Origin: Candidatus Poribacteria bacterium
Lineage (GTDB): Bacteria > Poribacteria > WGA-4E > WGA-3G
NCBI GenBank assembly: GCA_022827225.1
Contig: JAJDTJ010000129.1
Span: 186,001 to 250,000 of the forward strand
Length of the DNA: 64,000 nt
Reading direction: 5' to 3'
In this document: positions 50,503 through 59,269 of the stretch, piece after piece
How the letters are laid out: each line of letters starts with the position of its first letter
Position numbering within the stretch: the stretch's first letter is position 1
Made by a program: the position numbers and the translations under genes
Notes under the pieces: generated by a model
Seen by the model: the letters and a program-made list of their open reading frames with translations, nothing else
Told to the model about the DNA's origin: nothing
The model's database searches: none

Positions 50503-53103
50503 CTATTTCAGATAAATCTCACCGTCTAAATCAGAGAGGGTGTGATTAACACCAAGAGTCCTACTTGTGACACCGGATGCGGACTCCGGTAAACCGATTT
50601 TCTGTGCCTTTCCGCTGCGATTGTAGACCGCCCAACCGTTGGTGAACTCGCGGATAAATAAACCCTCGCGGTCTTGATACGACTGCGATTTCTCGCCAAT
50701 GGGTTGACCTAAATCCACATCCCAGAATGAATACCAATAGTTTGAATGTGAATCGCCAACGTTATAAAGCATATAACCATCTGCATGTATGAGGCTCACT
50801 GTTGTAAATAGACGCATCCACCGCAAGTTCTCTGGACTATCAGGGGGTTGTGTCCGAATACCCCAACCCTCCAACCCATTAATTTGGGGTTCACGGTAGT
50901 TTGTTTCTGCCCATTTTAGTAAATCTTCAATGCGCCTGATATCCTCACGAGTATATCCTTCTGCATAAATACGACGATGAGGTAATGTCATAAAAGCCCC
51001 ATTGACGTAAGGTGCCCATCTCGGAATTTCTTCCCAATTGGTACTGACCATTATCAGAAAATCATCCCCGACTTCTGCACGGATTCGTTGGAGTATGATG
51101 TCCCTTGCGTGATGTTCTTCTTCTATCGCATAGTAGTTATGAAGTCTGGGGGCCTCGTTCCAATGACCGAGCATAATACCGTCATAAATACCGCTCTGTG
51201 CAGCTGCAATTGCTTTCTCTACAACTATATCCTGTACCTCAGGGCGCGTGAAATCAAGTAAGAAATCGACGATTTTATCTTCGGGTATATCTTCAAAATT
51301 AATCTCAAGATTTACACGAGGATTCCCTTTAGCATCGCGCAACCACCCATGAAAATCGAATGGATATGCATCTGAGCGTTCGGTGAAATACCCAACTGGT
51401 ATGAGAAGTATGCTGTTTGGATTCTGTGAGAGTAGGGCATCACGCATCTGTCGCACGCGTTCTATATCGCCTGCTAACTTCCAACCTTGAGGGGTTTTTG
51501 CCCAACTTAGCCCAAACATAGGACAACAGAAATACAAATCGTAATGTGCTAATTCCGCTACGACATGCCCTTCTAATCTTGCATCTGGTGGAAGCGGGAG
51601 ATTTACAATTTCGGACCACGCCCCGAAAATAGATGGAAATGTGCGCGAAGCAACGCGCTCACGCAACGGAACAGCCGGTTTCGGCACGGCACACGTATTT
51701 TGCCAGTCCATATATTCTATTTTCGACAAATTCAGAAGGGGCGTGTAATCTAAGATCGGATTGCGAAGTATCGACAATTCCGTAAGGTTCACCAAATTTG
51801 CTAACGGCGTGATGTCAGTAATATTGTTTGCAAATAAACCGAGCGTCTCTAACGAGGCCAAGTTCCTCAAGGGGGACACATCCTTGATTCGGCAACCGCC
51901 TAAGTTCAAATATGTCAGACGTGTTAAGTTCGCCAGAGGTGTTAGATCTTCAATTGAATTGCTGTGTATAGACAAAACGCGTAGATTTGTGGCGTGCTCC
52001 AACCCGCTAAGGTCTGAAATGCCACGTCTGCGTCCCTGTGCGAAATTTGTTAGTTGAAGCATATCTGCTTGGGTAAGTGCCGCGTCTGGTTCCAAATTCA
52101 GTGCCTCTTGAACAGCCTCGCGTAGGTTTGCATCCGGCATCCACTGTGTTGCAGCAGATTTGAGTGAATCCTTTGAGGTATTGGGTGTTGAGACGGTCTG
52201 GGAAATTTGTAAGCCCGCAGTGGTGCTTTTACCGAAGAGGGCAGTTTGTCCAATCTGATTTCGCAGCGCTGGTTTTGCGTCGGTATCAAGGATGATATCG
52301 GTATCAATAATTTTAATGGTAGGTTCGGATGCCGCTTTGAAGCTATAGGGTTTCTGAAATCGGGTGAGGTATCGGTTGCTTGCACTGAGCATCAATAGAA
52401 TCAGGACGGCAGCGGTACCGAAGGCTGCCCAAGGGAGTAGTGGTCTCACAGGCGGCGGGGGTGTGGGCTTCAGGTCGGCGACTTGTCGCATGATGTTCGG
52501 CCTTAAGCTCGTCGATAACTGTACACCACCGAGAAACTCTTGGACGAAGAGGTCCTCTTTCTGTTTTAGACGCTCTCGTGCCCGACGCAGCCGACTACCG
52601 ATTGTCTTGACAGAGATCCCTAAGAACTTACTAATCTCCTTTGTTGTCATTTCTCCGAGATAGTAGAGGGTTACGACCGTGCGCTCACTCTCTGGCAGCT
52701 TTTCGAGGAGTTTTTTGACGATCTCGTGACGACGTTCAGCATTTCTTATCCGCTGCTGTTCCGATACGTGATCTCTATAAGAGACTTCTTCGATTTTTTC
52801 CATAGGTGTGTTCTCCAGCGATTGCATCGCAGGTTTTTGCTTTCGCATCCAATCAATGCAAAGTCGATTTGCGATGACGTACAACCATCCAGCAAATTGA
52901 TGCGGATTTTTCAGGGTCGAGAGTTTTTTGTATGCTTGGAGGAAGGCATCTTGCGTAATTTCCTCAGCATAGTGAAAATCACCGATTTTCCGCCACGCGA
53001 GGGCGTGAACGCCTTTTTCATACTTTTTAACCAAAAGGTCAAACGCTGCGTCGTCACCTGATAAAACTCTATGAATCAGTTGAACATCGTTTTCTCTTTC
53101 CAA
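50503..53103 (-). CDS. Transmembrane ECF sigma factor fused to extracellular LRRs and a pseudo-glycosidase domain
   Basis: 866 residues from TTG 53103, which has AGGAG 8 bases upstream; an upstream TTG at 53163 has none. Residues about 2-90 are sigma region 2 (FDLLVKKYEKGVHALAW, AEEITQDAFLQAYKKL, FAGWLYVIANRLCIDWMRK). Residues 125-180 are region 4 (LPESERTVVTLYYLGEMTTKE, ISVKTIGSRLRRARERL). A Pro-rich linker and one membrane helix (222-240) follow, then WMPDANLREAV, four to five LRRs and a GHL-like barrel. There the paralogue Asp is Gly646 (GIMLGHW) and the Glu is Thr706 (GAFMTL), so catalysis is doubtful. It heads the dockerin operon. Confidence 0.88.
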   Translation of the reverse strand: MERENDVQLIHRVLSGDDAAFDLLVKKYEKGVHALAWRKIGDFHYAEEITQDAFLQAYKKLSTLKNPHQFAGWLYVIANRLCIDWMRKQKPAMQSLENTPMEKIEEVSYRDHVSEQQRIRNAERRHEIVKKLLEKLPESERTVVTLYYLGEMTTKEISKFLGISVKTIGSRLRRARERLKQKEDLFVQEFLGGVQLSTSLRPNIMRQVADLKPTPPPPVRPLLPWAAFGTAAVLILLMLSASNRYLTRFQKPYSFKAASEPTIKIIDTDIILDTDAKPALRNQIGQTALFGKSTTAGLQISQTVSTPNTSKDSLKSAATQWMPDANLREAVQEALNLEPDAALTQADMLQLTNFAQGRRRGISDLSGLEHATNLRVLSIHSNSIEDLTPLANLTRLTYLNLGGCRIKDVSPLRNLASLETLGLFANNITDITPLANLVNLTELSILRNPILDYTPLLNLSKIEYMDWQNTCAVPKPAVPLRERVASRTFPSIFGAWSEIVNLPLPPDARLEGHVVAELAHYDLYFCCPMFGLSWAKTPQGWKLAGDIERVRQMRDALLSQNPNSILLIPVGYFTERSDAYPFDFHGWLRDAKGNPRVNLEINFEDIPEDKIVDFLLDFTRPEVQDIVVEKAIAAAQSGIYDGIMLGHWNEAPRLHNYYAIEEEHHARDIILQRIRAEVGDDFLIMVSTNWEEIPRWAPYVNGAFMTLPHRRIYAEGYTREDIRRIEDLLKWAETNYREPQINGLEGWGIRTQPPDSPENLRWMRLFTTVSLIHADGYMLYNVGDSHSNYWYSFWDVDLGQPIGEKSQSYQDREGLFIREFTNGWAVYNRSGKAQKIGLPESASGVTSRTLGVNHTLSDLDGEIYLK

Positions 53104-53482
53104 GAGTTCCTCTCCTAATGAACAGGTTGGGGCGTGTTCATATTTGTGAAAAGACTGAATCAAATTTCAAGCCTTGTAAAATTAAAAAATGTGGTACAGT
53201 TCATGCCCTCTATTATTAAAGACGAATTTTTAGCCTAAAAAAACTGCATAATTTGAAAAAATAAAAAAAATCGGATTTTTGAGAAGTCGTTCAGGTGTGC
53301 GTTTTATGAGTTGTGCCTGCGCTATATGGAAGGCGATGTTTTGTCTACATCTGTGTTCTTAGGTAGAAAGAAGCAGAATAAATTAAGAACTTCTGATTAA
53401 AAAGATGTCAGGGAACATACTTTTTCTGTTAAAGAGACACTTTTGGAGCAGAAAAGGTGCATAAATGAAAAAATGACAGAAT
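53104..53482. other. Gene-free divergent intergenic region
   Basis: About 380 A/T-rich bases between the sigma-fusion operon and the CBM9/DUF5916 gene. The promoter of the long operon should lie here on the minus strand, but no convincing housekeeping pair was found. It may be read by an alternative sigma factor, possibly the operon's own product. Confidence 0.35.
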
Positions 53483-53511
53483 TTGACAAGACAGTGTATA
53501 TCTACTATAAT
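53483..53511 (+). promoter_or_regulatory. Perfect consensus promoter, leaderless
   Basis: TTGACA (53483-53488), 17-base spacer, TATAAT (53506-53511). The ATG at 53519 is 7 bases after the -10, so transcription would begin one base before it and no ribosome site is present. Confidence 0.8.
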
Positions 53512-53518
53512 TAAGCGC

Positions 53519-55753
53519 ATGCTAAGACTTATTGCTGTGCTATTGTTATCTATTTCATATCCTATGCTTCTCTTCGCGCACCCGGAGGGGACAGGCGAGC
53601 ACGTCATTGAGGCTTACCGAATTGAAGGTGACGCCCCAGAGATTGACGGTGTGCTGAACGATACGATATGGCAGCAGGCGGAATCACGAAGCGGCTTTGT
53701 CCAACTTGAGCCTGCGCGCGGTGCCGCCGCAACTGATGACACAGAATTCCGTATCGCTTACGATGCATATAATCTATATGTTGCGTTCCGATGTTACGAT
53801 GCCGAACCCGATAAAATTGTGAATCGGATGACGCGGCGCGGCGGTGTCTATGCCTCAGATGTTATCTCCTTCTTCATTGACCCACATCACGATCACCGCA
53901 CGGGGTATAAATTTGCGACAACCCCCGGCGGTGTCCAGAGTGACAATTACCGATACGAAGATACACAGCGCGACTCCAATTGGAAAGGCATCTGGTGGGT
54001 TGAAAGCAGCATTGATGAATTCGGATGGAGTGCTGAGTTCAAGATCCCGTTTTCTAACTTCCGATTCACCGACAAACCGACACAGACTTGGGGTTTCGAT
54101 GTCGAGCGAGTAAACCACCGAAAGAGCGAGGTTACGGTTTGGAAACAGTTAACACAAGCGGGTGTCGTTACACGGATGTCTGATTTAGGACATATCGTCG
54201 GGATTCGTGGTATTGAGACGGGGAAAAATTTTGAAATCTCACCTTATGCTTTAGGCGGAGTCGCCGATGCTGCTAATGCCGACCTCGCGCGTCAACTCGG
54301 CACAGGCTTGGATGTTCAATACAGTCCCACGAGTGCATTGAAGGCGAATATCACTGTCAATCCCGATTTTGCGCAAGTTGAAGCGGATCAGTTAGAGATT
54401 AATTTGACGAGGTTTCCGACGCGTTTTCCTGAAAAACGTCCGTTTTTCGTTGAAGGGAACAGTTTTTTTGAAACCCCTTATGACCTGATGTTCAGCCGTC
54501 GTATCGGGAGTCGTGGAAGCATCCTTTGGGGTGGCAAACTCACTGGGAAAGTCGGCGACTATTCCATTGGCGTTTTGGGGAACCAAACCGGCGAATTCGG
54601 TTTCTCTGATACAACCACATCTCAAAAAGAGGATGCATGGTTTTCTGCTGTCCGAATTAAACGCGACATCCTCAAACGCTCCAACGTCGGGGTTCTGCTT
54701 GTCAATAAAGAGCGACCCGATGGTGATAATTGGACGCACAGTAGGGTCGGCGGCATTGATATGAATCTTGCGCTTGGCAAAACGTATCATCTGACGGGTC
54801 AGTACGCCGGTAGTTTTCATCCCGGAGCGGATAAAGACAACTTCGCGTATACCGTTGATTTCGCGCAGCGGAACTATCTCTGGAGTAGCAGTATCGGATT
54901 TGAACGGGTCGCACCGCATTTTGAGATTAATCAGACCGGATTCCTACGGAAAGAACGGAACCGCGGTTGGCAGCGTGTCTATATGCGTACCTCTTATTCC
55001 CCGCAGTGGGGCAGTCGTCAGTTTTTCTCTGGTATTAGCACCCGATTCTCGCAAAGTCTGTATACGCCGGAATACTTTACCGAATGGAGAGAACGCAACC
55101 CAGAACTATCGCTTTCACCTGAATTTGACGAGGACCTATTCAGATGGAACGTCAGTGCTCACGCCGGGATGGAGTTCAGAGAAACCCTTTTAGACGATAT
55201 AACTGCGTACTATTATCGTAGCCGAGAGGTAGAATTAACAGAGGTATTCATAGCAGATGGATACGGGTTCTCTATGGATACCAACTCCGCATACCCTGTC
55301 GCTGTTGGCATCGAAATGGACTTCTCGGACTATTTTAACTTCGGACGACAACAAGCGGGCAAACAGCGGAGTCTCACGCTTGAATCTACGCTACGTCCAC
55401 AGAGCAATTTTTCGATAGAGTTGGACAGCAGCTATGCGCAGAGTGTTGATTTAGCAGGTGCTATTGATGGCAGGTTTTTCGTCGGCTCGTTGCGTGCGAC
55501 CTATTTATTCACTCGTGAATCTTTTCTGCGTATGTTCGCACAAGCGGGGAGGGGGCGTCTGTTATCAACCGAAGTTCATGAGAACTATCTGCTAAGTCTC
55601 TTATTCGGATGGGAATACAGTCCAAAGAGTCACCTCTTTGTTGCTTATAACGAGACTTGGCGTGATGTGCCTGTTGGCACAGGTTTCGGTCGCGAATTAC
55701 AATTAGAAAACCGAGTTGTTGTGGTTAAAGTAACCTATCTCTACAACCTATAG
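53519..55753 (+). CDS. CBM9-like / DUF5916 outer-membrane-type protein
   Basis: 744 residues from ATG 53519. A signal peptide (1-20, ending LLFA) is followed by a CBM9-like domain (EIDGVLNDTIWQQAE, AYDAYNLYVAFRCYD, WSAEFKIPFSNFRF). Then comes the DUF5916 region with the hallmark FPEKRPFFVEGNSFF and many alternating strands to the C terminus, like a beta-barrel, ending with the aromatic-containing VVVKVTYLYNL. Likely an outer-membrane carbohydrate-binding protein. An upstream in-frame TTG overlaps the -35 box, so the ATG is the real start. Confidence 0.85.
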   Translation: MLRLIAVLLLSISYPMLLFAHPEGTGEHVIEAYRIEGDAPEIDGVLNDTIWQQAESRSGFVQLEPARGAAATDDTEFRIAYDAYNLYVAFRCYDAEPDKIVNRMTRRGGVYASDVISFFIDPHHDHRTGYKFATTPGGVQSDNYRYEDTQRDSNWKGIWWVESSIDEFGWSAEFKIPFSNFRFTDKPTQTWGFDVERVNHRKSEVTVWKQLTQAGVVTRMSDLGHIVGIRGIETGKNFEISPYALGGVADAANADLARQLGTGLDVQYSPTSALKANITVNPDFAQVEADQLEINLTRFPTRFPEKRPFFVEGNSFFETPYDLMFSRRIGSRGSILWGGKLTGKVGDYSIGVLGNQTGEFGFSDTTTSQKEDAWFSAVRIKRDILKRSNVGVLLVNKERPDGDNWTHSRVGGIDMNLALGKTYHLTGQYAGSFHPGADKDNFAYTVDFAQRNYLWSSSIGFERVAPHFEINQTGFLRKERNRGWQRVYMRTSYSPQWGSRQFFSGISTRFSQSLYTPEYFTEWRERNPELSLSPEFDEDLFRWNVSAHAGMEFRETLLDDITAYYYRSREVELTEVFIADGYGFSMDTNSAYPVAVGIEMDFSDYFNFGRQQAGKQRSLTLESTLRPQSNFSIELDSSYAQSVDLAGAIDGRFFVGSLRATYLFTRESFLRMFAQAGRGRLLSTEVHENYLLSLLFGWEYSPKSHLFVAYNETWRDVPVGTGFGRELQLENRVVVVKVTYLYNL

Positions 55754-55795
55754 CATATTCGTTTTCCATGGTGGCAGGATCGGGGTTTTTAGATG

Positions 55796-57916
55796 TTAAC
55801 GTGTTAACCTCGCTGTTTCAAACCGCCTCACATCCCATACTAAAAGCGTCCCATCCGTACTCCCACTTGTAAGCATGCTGCTATCCGGTGAGAAACTGAC
55901 CTTGCCGACACCACTTTTATGTCCTGTGAGTGTCTTTATCTGTTTACCTGTTTCTACGTCCCATAAGCGCACGGTTTTGTCCGCACTCCCGCTTGCGATC
56001 GTTTTCCCATCGGGTGAGAAAATGACACACCTGATACCGCTTTTATGTCCTGTGAGTGTCTTTATCTGCTTGCCTGTTTCTGTGTCCCATAAACGCAGAG
56101 TTTTGTCCGCACTCCCGCTTGCGATCGTTTTCCCATCGGGTGAAAAACGCACACTATTGACAGAACCTGTATGTCCTATAAGTATTTTGATGTTTCTACC
56201 CGTTTCTACGTCCCATAAACGCACCGTGCTGTCCGCACTCCCGCTTGCGATCGTTTTCCCATCGGACGAGAAACTGACAATATGGACATGATTTGTATGT
56301 CCTTTGAGTGCTTTGACATGTCTGCCCGTGTTTACATCCCATAATCGCACGGTGCCGTCCCGACTCCCGCTTACGATTGTTTTCCCATCGGACGAGAAAC
56401 GTACACTATTAACATCATCTGTATGTCCTTTGAATGTTTGGATGTTTCGACCTGTTTCTGCCTCCCACAAATGAATGGTTTTGTCCGTGCCTCCACTGAC
56501 GATTGTATTTCCATCAGGTGAGAAACGAACACTATTGATCCAATTTATGTGTCCTTTGAATGTTTGGATGTTTCGACCTGTTTCTACGTCCCATAAACGC
56601 AGGGTTCCGTCCCCACTCCCGCTTGCAATCGTTCTCCCATCGAACGAGAAACTCACACTTGCGTTTCCATCGTTTGAGTAACTGCTATTGACATAACTTG
56701 TATGTCCTATGAGGGTCTTAATGTTTCTACCCGTATTTACGTCCCATAAACGAACTGTGCCACTTGAACCTACACTTGCGATTGTCTTTCCATCGGGTGA
56801 AAAACGCACACGCCTGACACCACCTGTATGTCCGGTGAGTGTCCTGAGAATGCTACCCTTATTTACGTCCCACAAATGTACAGTGTTGTCACCACTACCC
56901 GTTGCGATTGTTTCTCCATCCGGTGAAAAACTGACACTACTGACCCAAACTGTATGTGCTGTGAGTATTTTTAGAAGTTTGCCGGTGTTGACATCCCATA
57001 AACGAACCGTGGTGTCCAAACTCGCACTTGCGAGTGTTTTTCCATCCGGTGAAAAACTGACACTACTGACCCTACCGATCCACAATCTATGTCCTTTGAG
57101 TGTTTTGATGCTTCTGCCTGTATTAGCGTTCCACAGACGAACAGTGCCGTCATCATTTCCCGTTGCGATTGTATTTCCATCCGGTGAGAAACGCACACTA
57201 CTGACACCGTGTCTATGTCCTTTGAATATTTTTAGAGTGCTGCCGGTGTTGGCATCCCATAAACGAACGTTTTTGCTTATACCTGCACTGACGATTGTGT
57301 TTCCGTCCGGTGAAAAATGCAAACTTTTGACCGGCATTAGAGGTAGTTTGAGATTTCCACTGGGTGTTTTGATGATTCTACCGAGTGTTTTGATGTTGCT
57401 ACCGGTGTTTACATCCCATAAATCGATGGTTTTGCCCCACCCGCCGCTTGCGATTGTATTTCCATCGGGTGAAAAATGTACACTACTGATGTCTCTTGTA
57501 TCTCCGGCGATTAGTTTCATGGGGTTTAGGGTGCGCGCATCGTAAATCCAAATACCAATGGAACCCGCAACGGCAAACCTCTGTCCATCTGGCGCATAAG
57601 TAACATCACTGGCTTTGCCTTTACCGATCCGTCTGAGCGCGCCCTCCGGTAAGTTCCATTGCTGTACATCCTCCGGATCGTATGCTTTAGCTTGCTCTTG
57701 TTCGGTTTCGCTTTGCGGCGTAGAAAGCAACTGGTCTATTTGCGCTTCAGTCCAGGTCGCGTTTCTCAAGGCTTGACGGATTTCTTCATCTGAGTATCCT
57801 TTTTGCCGTGCGTTCTCGATTTCGGATTGAATATCATTTTGTGCCGACACACCGGCTAAAAGCGCTGCAAATGATAATAAAAACAACACAAAAATGAACG
57901 CATACCGCTTCAACAT
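55796..57916 (-). CDS. Exported 14-blade WD40 protein
   Basis: 706 residues from ATG 57916 (GGAGG 9 bases upstream). Signal peptide (1-24). Residues 25-70 form a small helical domain with DIQSEIENARQKGYSDEEIRQAL, like UBA/SHOCT-type helices. About 14 WD40 blades follow, with ends such as IDLWDVNTG, VRLWDANTG and LRLWDVETG, enough for two seven-blade propellers. The blades are highly alike at DNA level, so they arose by recent repeat expansion. A periplasmic scaffold role is inferred. Confidence 0.85.
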   Translation of the reverse strand: MLKRYAFIFVLFLLSFAALLAGVSAQNDIQSEIENARQKGYSDEEIRQALRNATWTEAQIDQLLSTPQSETEQEQAKAYDPEDVQQWNLPEGALRRIGKGKASDVTYAPDGQRFAVAGSIGIWIYDARTLNPMKLIAGDTRDISSVHFSPDGNTIASGGWGKTIDLWDVNTGSNIKTLGRIIKTPSGNLKLPLMPVKSLHFSPDGNTIVSAGISKNVRLWDANTGSTLKIFKGHRHGVSSVRFSPDGNTIATGNDDGTVRLWNANTGRSIKTLKGHRLWIGRVSSVSFSPDGKTLASASLDTTVRLWDVNTGKLLKILTAHTVWVSSVSFSPDGETIATGSGDNTVHLWDVNKGSILRTLTGHTGGVRRVRFSPDGKTIASVGSSGTVRLWDVNTGRNIKTLIGHTSYVNSSYSNDGNASVSFSFDGRTIASGSGDGTLRLWDVETGRNIQTFKGHINWINSVRFSPDGNTIVSGGTDKTIHLWEAETGRNIQTFKGHTDDVNSVRFSSDGKTIVSGSRDGTVRLWDVNTGRHVKALKGHTNHVHIVSFSSDGKTIASGSADSTVRLWDVETGRNIKILIGHTGSVNSVRFSPDGKTIASGSADKTLRLWDTETGKQIKTLTGHKSGIRCVIFSPDGKTIASGSADKTVRLWDVETGKQIKTLTGHKSGVGKVSFSPDSSMLTSGSTDGTLLVWDVRRFETARLTR

Positions 57917-58314
57917 ACAGCACAACCTCCTTCAAAATCATCTATATGATATAAAGATTGATAAAAAATATATCCATTCCATCAAACAGCAACCCGTTTA
58001 CCTCGTGTTAAGTATACCATTAACACCGGAACATTTCAATATTCTAATCTCATACAATAGTTTGGACAATTCGCCCCACATTTGGGTTGGATTCTCAAAG
58101 GTTGCTGGATTTTTCTACGAGTTGCATAGGAAACCCCAGAACTTGGGAAAAAATAAGAAATATCTCTGATGACCGGAAACTCGGACGAAAGTACTACACT
58201 ACAATGCCACAGGAGACCAACAGCCTATGCTACAAAAGAGGGTGTCCACCCAGAAATCGTGACTATTTTAAAATTGTCCAAAGTTTAGTAATCTCAGAGA
58301 TAAAAAGTAAAAAA
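57917..58314. other. Gene-free stretch with a TTTGGACAATT-flanked segment
   Basis: About 400 bases. The left part should hold the WD40 promoter (minus strand). TTTGGACAATT (58061-58071) and its inverse AATTGTCCAAA (58272-58282) bracket a 222-base segment without a convincing gene. Confidence 0.4.
58061..58282. repeat. MITE-like segment with TTTGGACAATT inverted ends
   Basis: Eleven-base inverted repeats flank a non-coding core. The left 70 bases resemble the sequence at the end of the window (TAGTTTGGACA, CTGATTTTTCTAAGAGTT against CTGGATTTTTCTACGAGTT), so it appears to be dispersed. Confidence 0.45.
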
Positions 58315-58343
58315 TTGTAAAAAGAGCAGGGGTGTGGTATAAT
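58315..58343 (+). promoter_or_regulatory. Promoter of the EamA/SMR-like gene, leaderless
   Basis: TTGTAA (58315-58320), 17-base spacer, TATAAT (58338-58343). ATG 58350 begins exactly at the expected start of transcription, 7 bases after the -10. No ribosome site exists. Confidence 0.7.
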
Positions 58344-58349
58344 AAAATT

Positions 58350-58718
58350 ATGAAAGACTTTATATTGTTATTTTTCAACGTTCTGCTCACCGTGATTGGG
58401 CAAATCCTTTTCAAACACGGTATGAACACAGTCGGGCGCGTCAATAATATTCGAGACGTACTCGGAAAATTGACACAGGCGTTCCTGAACCCTTATATCC
58501 TCAGCGGGATCGCAATATACGGCTTTACGACGCTCGTCTGGCTGATCATCCTGTCGCGTGTTAAACTGAGCATTGCGTATCCGCTGTTAAGTTCGGGTTA
58601 TGTGCTGTCTATTTTATTCTCTTGGCTGTTTTTCAAAGAATCGATTCCTAAGATTCGCATCATCGGTGCTGTAATCATCTGTATTGGTGTCTACCTCGTC
58701 GCACAAGGAGAATCTTAA
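58350..58718 (+). CDS. Small EamA/SMR-like membrane transporter
   Basis: 122 residues, four membrane helices. The pattern NVLLTVIGQILFKHGM, VWLIILSRVKLSIAYPLLSSGYVLSILFSWLFFKE and IGAVIICIGVYLV matches half-size DMT-superfamily carriers (small multidrug resistance or the lipid-flippase type such as ArnE/F). It would act as a dimer; the substrate is unknown. It is followed after 3 bases by another membrane-protein gene, likely one transcript. Confidence 0.8.
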   Translation: MKDFILLFFNVLLTVIGQILFKHGMNTVGRVNNIRDVLGKLTQAFLNPYILSGIAIYGFTTLVWLIILSRVKLSIAYPLLSSGYVLSILFSWLFFKESIPKIRIIGAVIICIGVYLVAQGES

Positions 58719-58721
58719 TCA

Positions 58722-59180
58722 ATGGCGGAACCAGCGGGGACTCGCGTTGAATCCAATAGTTCTCGGAATATCGGCAGTGAACCTAAGGCGACCCGCTCTT
58801 ATGTTGCGATGTTCTTGTCGATCATACTTCCTGGACTCGGTCAGTTATACTTAGGTCATTTCCTGAAGGCGTTCATTGTCGTTTTCGGTGTTGCGTCAGC
58901 ACTCGGTATTGTCTATCTCAATTCAATGCCGGTAGAGGATTGGCGTGATTTAACCCGCTTTAAACCGCCAGTGAAAACCGAGACGACAGAAGACGAGACA
59001 GGAAACGCCGCAAAGTCGCCCGGTTACGCTATTCATATCTGGACGTTTGACGATGGCGAGCAGTTGATGTATCGTCCCTCTTGGAAGTTAAAGATTAGTG
59101 GATTGATTCAAGGCGTTTTATGTTGGCTCTATGCGATCGGCGATGGGTGGCGGGGGAGACGTGGAAGACGTAGACGTTGA
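58722..59180 (+). CDS. Small membrane protein, TM2/DUF5683-like
   Basis: 152 residues. After a polar N terminus (1-27), VAMFLSIILPGLGQLYLGHFLKAFIVVF is the PGLGQ.Y.G turn between two helices typical of TM2-like and DUF5683 proteins. An acidic loop follows, then a third hydrophobic segment near residues 125-143 and an Arg-rich tail (RGRRGRRRR). AAGGAG lies 12 bases upstream inside the preceding gene. Function unknown. Confidence 0.65.
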   Translation: MAEPAGTRVESNSSRNIGSEPKATRSYVAMFLSIILPGLGQLYLGHFLKAFIVVFGVASALGIVYLNSMPVEDWRDLTRFKPPVKTETTEDETGNAAKSPGYAIHIWTFDDGEQLMYRPSWKLKISGLIQGVLCWLYAIGDGWRGRRGRRRR

Positions 59181-59269
59181 TCAGAGGCATTCGGTTTTCA
59201 ACAGTCAAGTTGTCAGCAAAGAGTATTTGGCAAGGATGTAACACCTTTTTCTAAAAGAATATAATACTT

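Noticed and set aside
56709..57545. 278-codon plus-strand frame opposite the WD40 gene
   Set aside because: It is a periodic antisense reading of the repeated WD40 blades; its repeats simply mirror the real gene.
59260..59265. TATAAT before the TPR/TolB lipoprotein as a further leaderless promoter
   Set aside because: It ends only 4 bases before the ATG and has no -35 at a proper distance.
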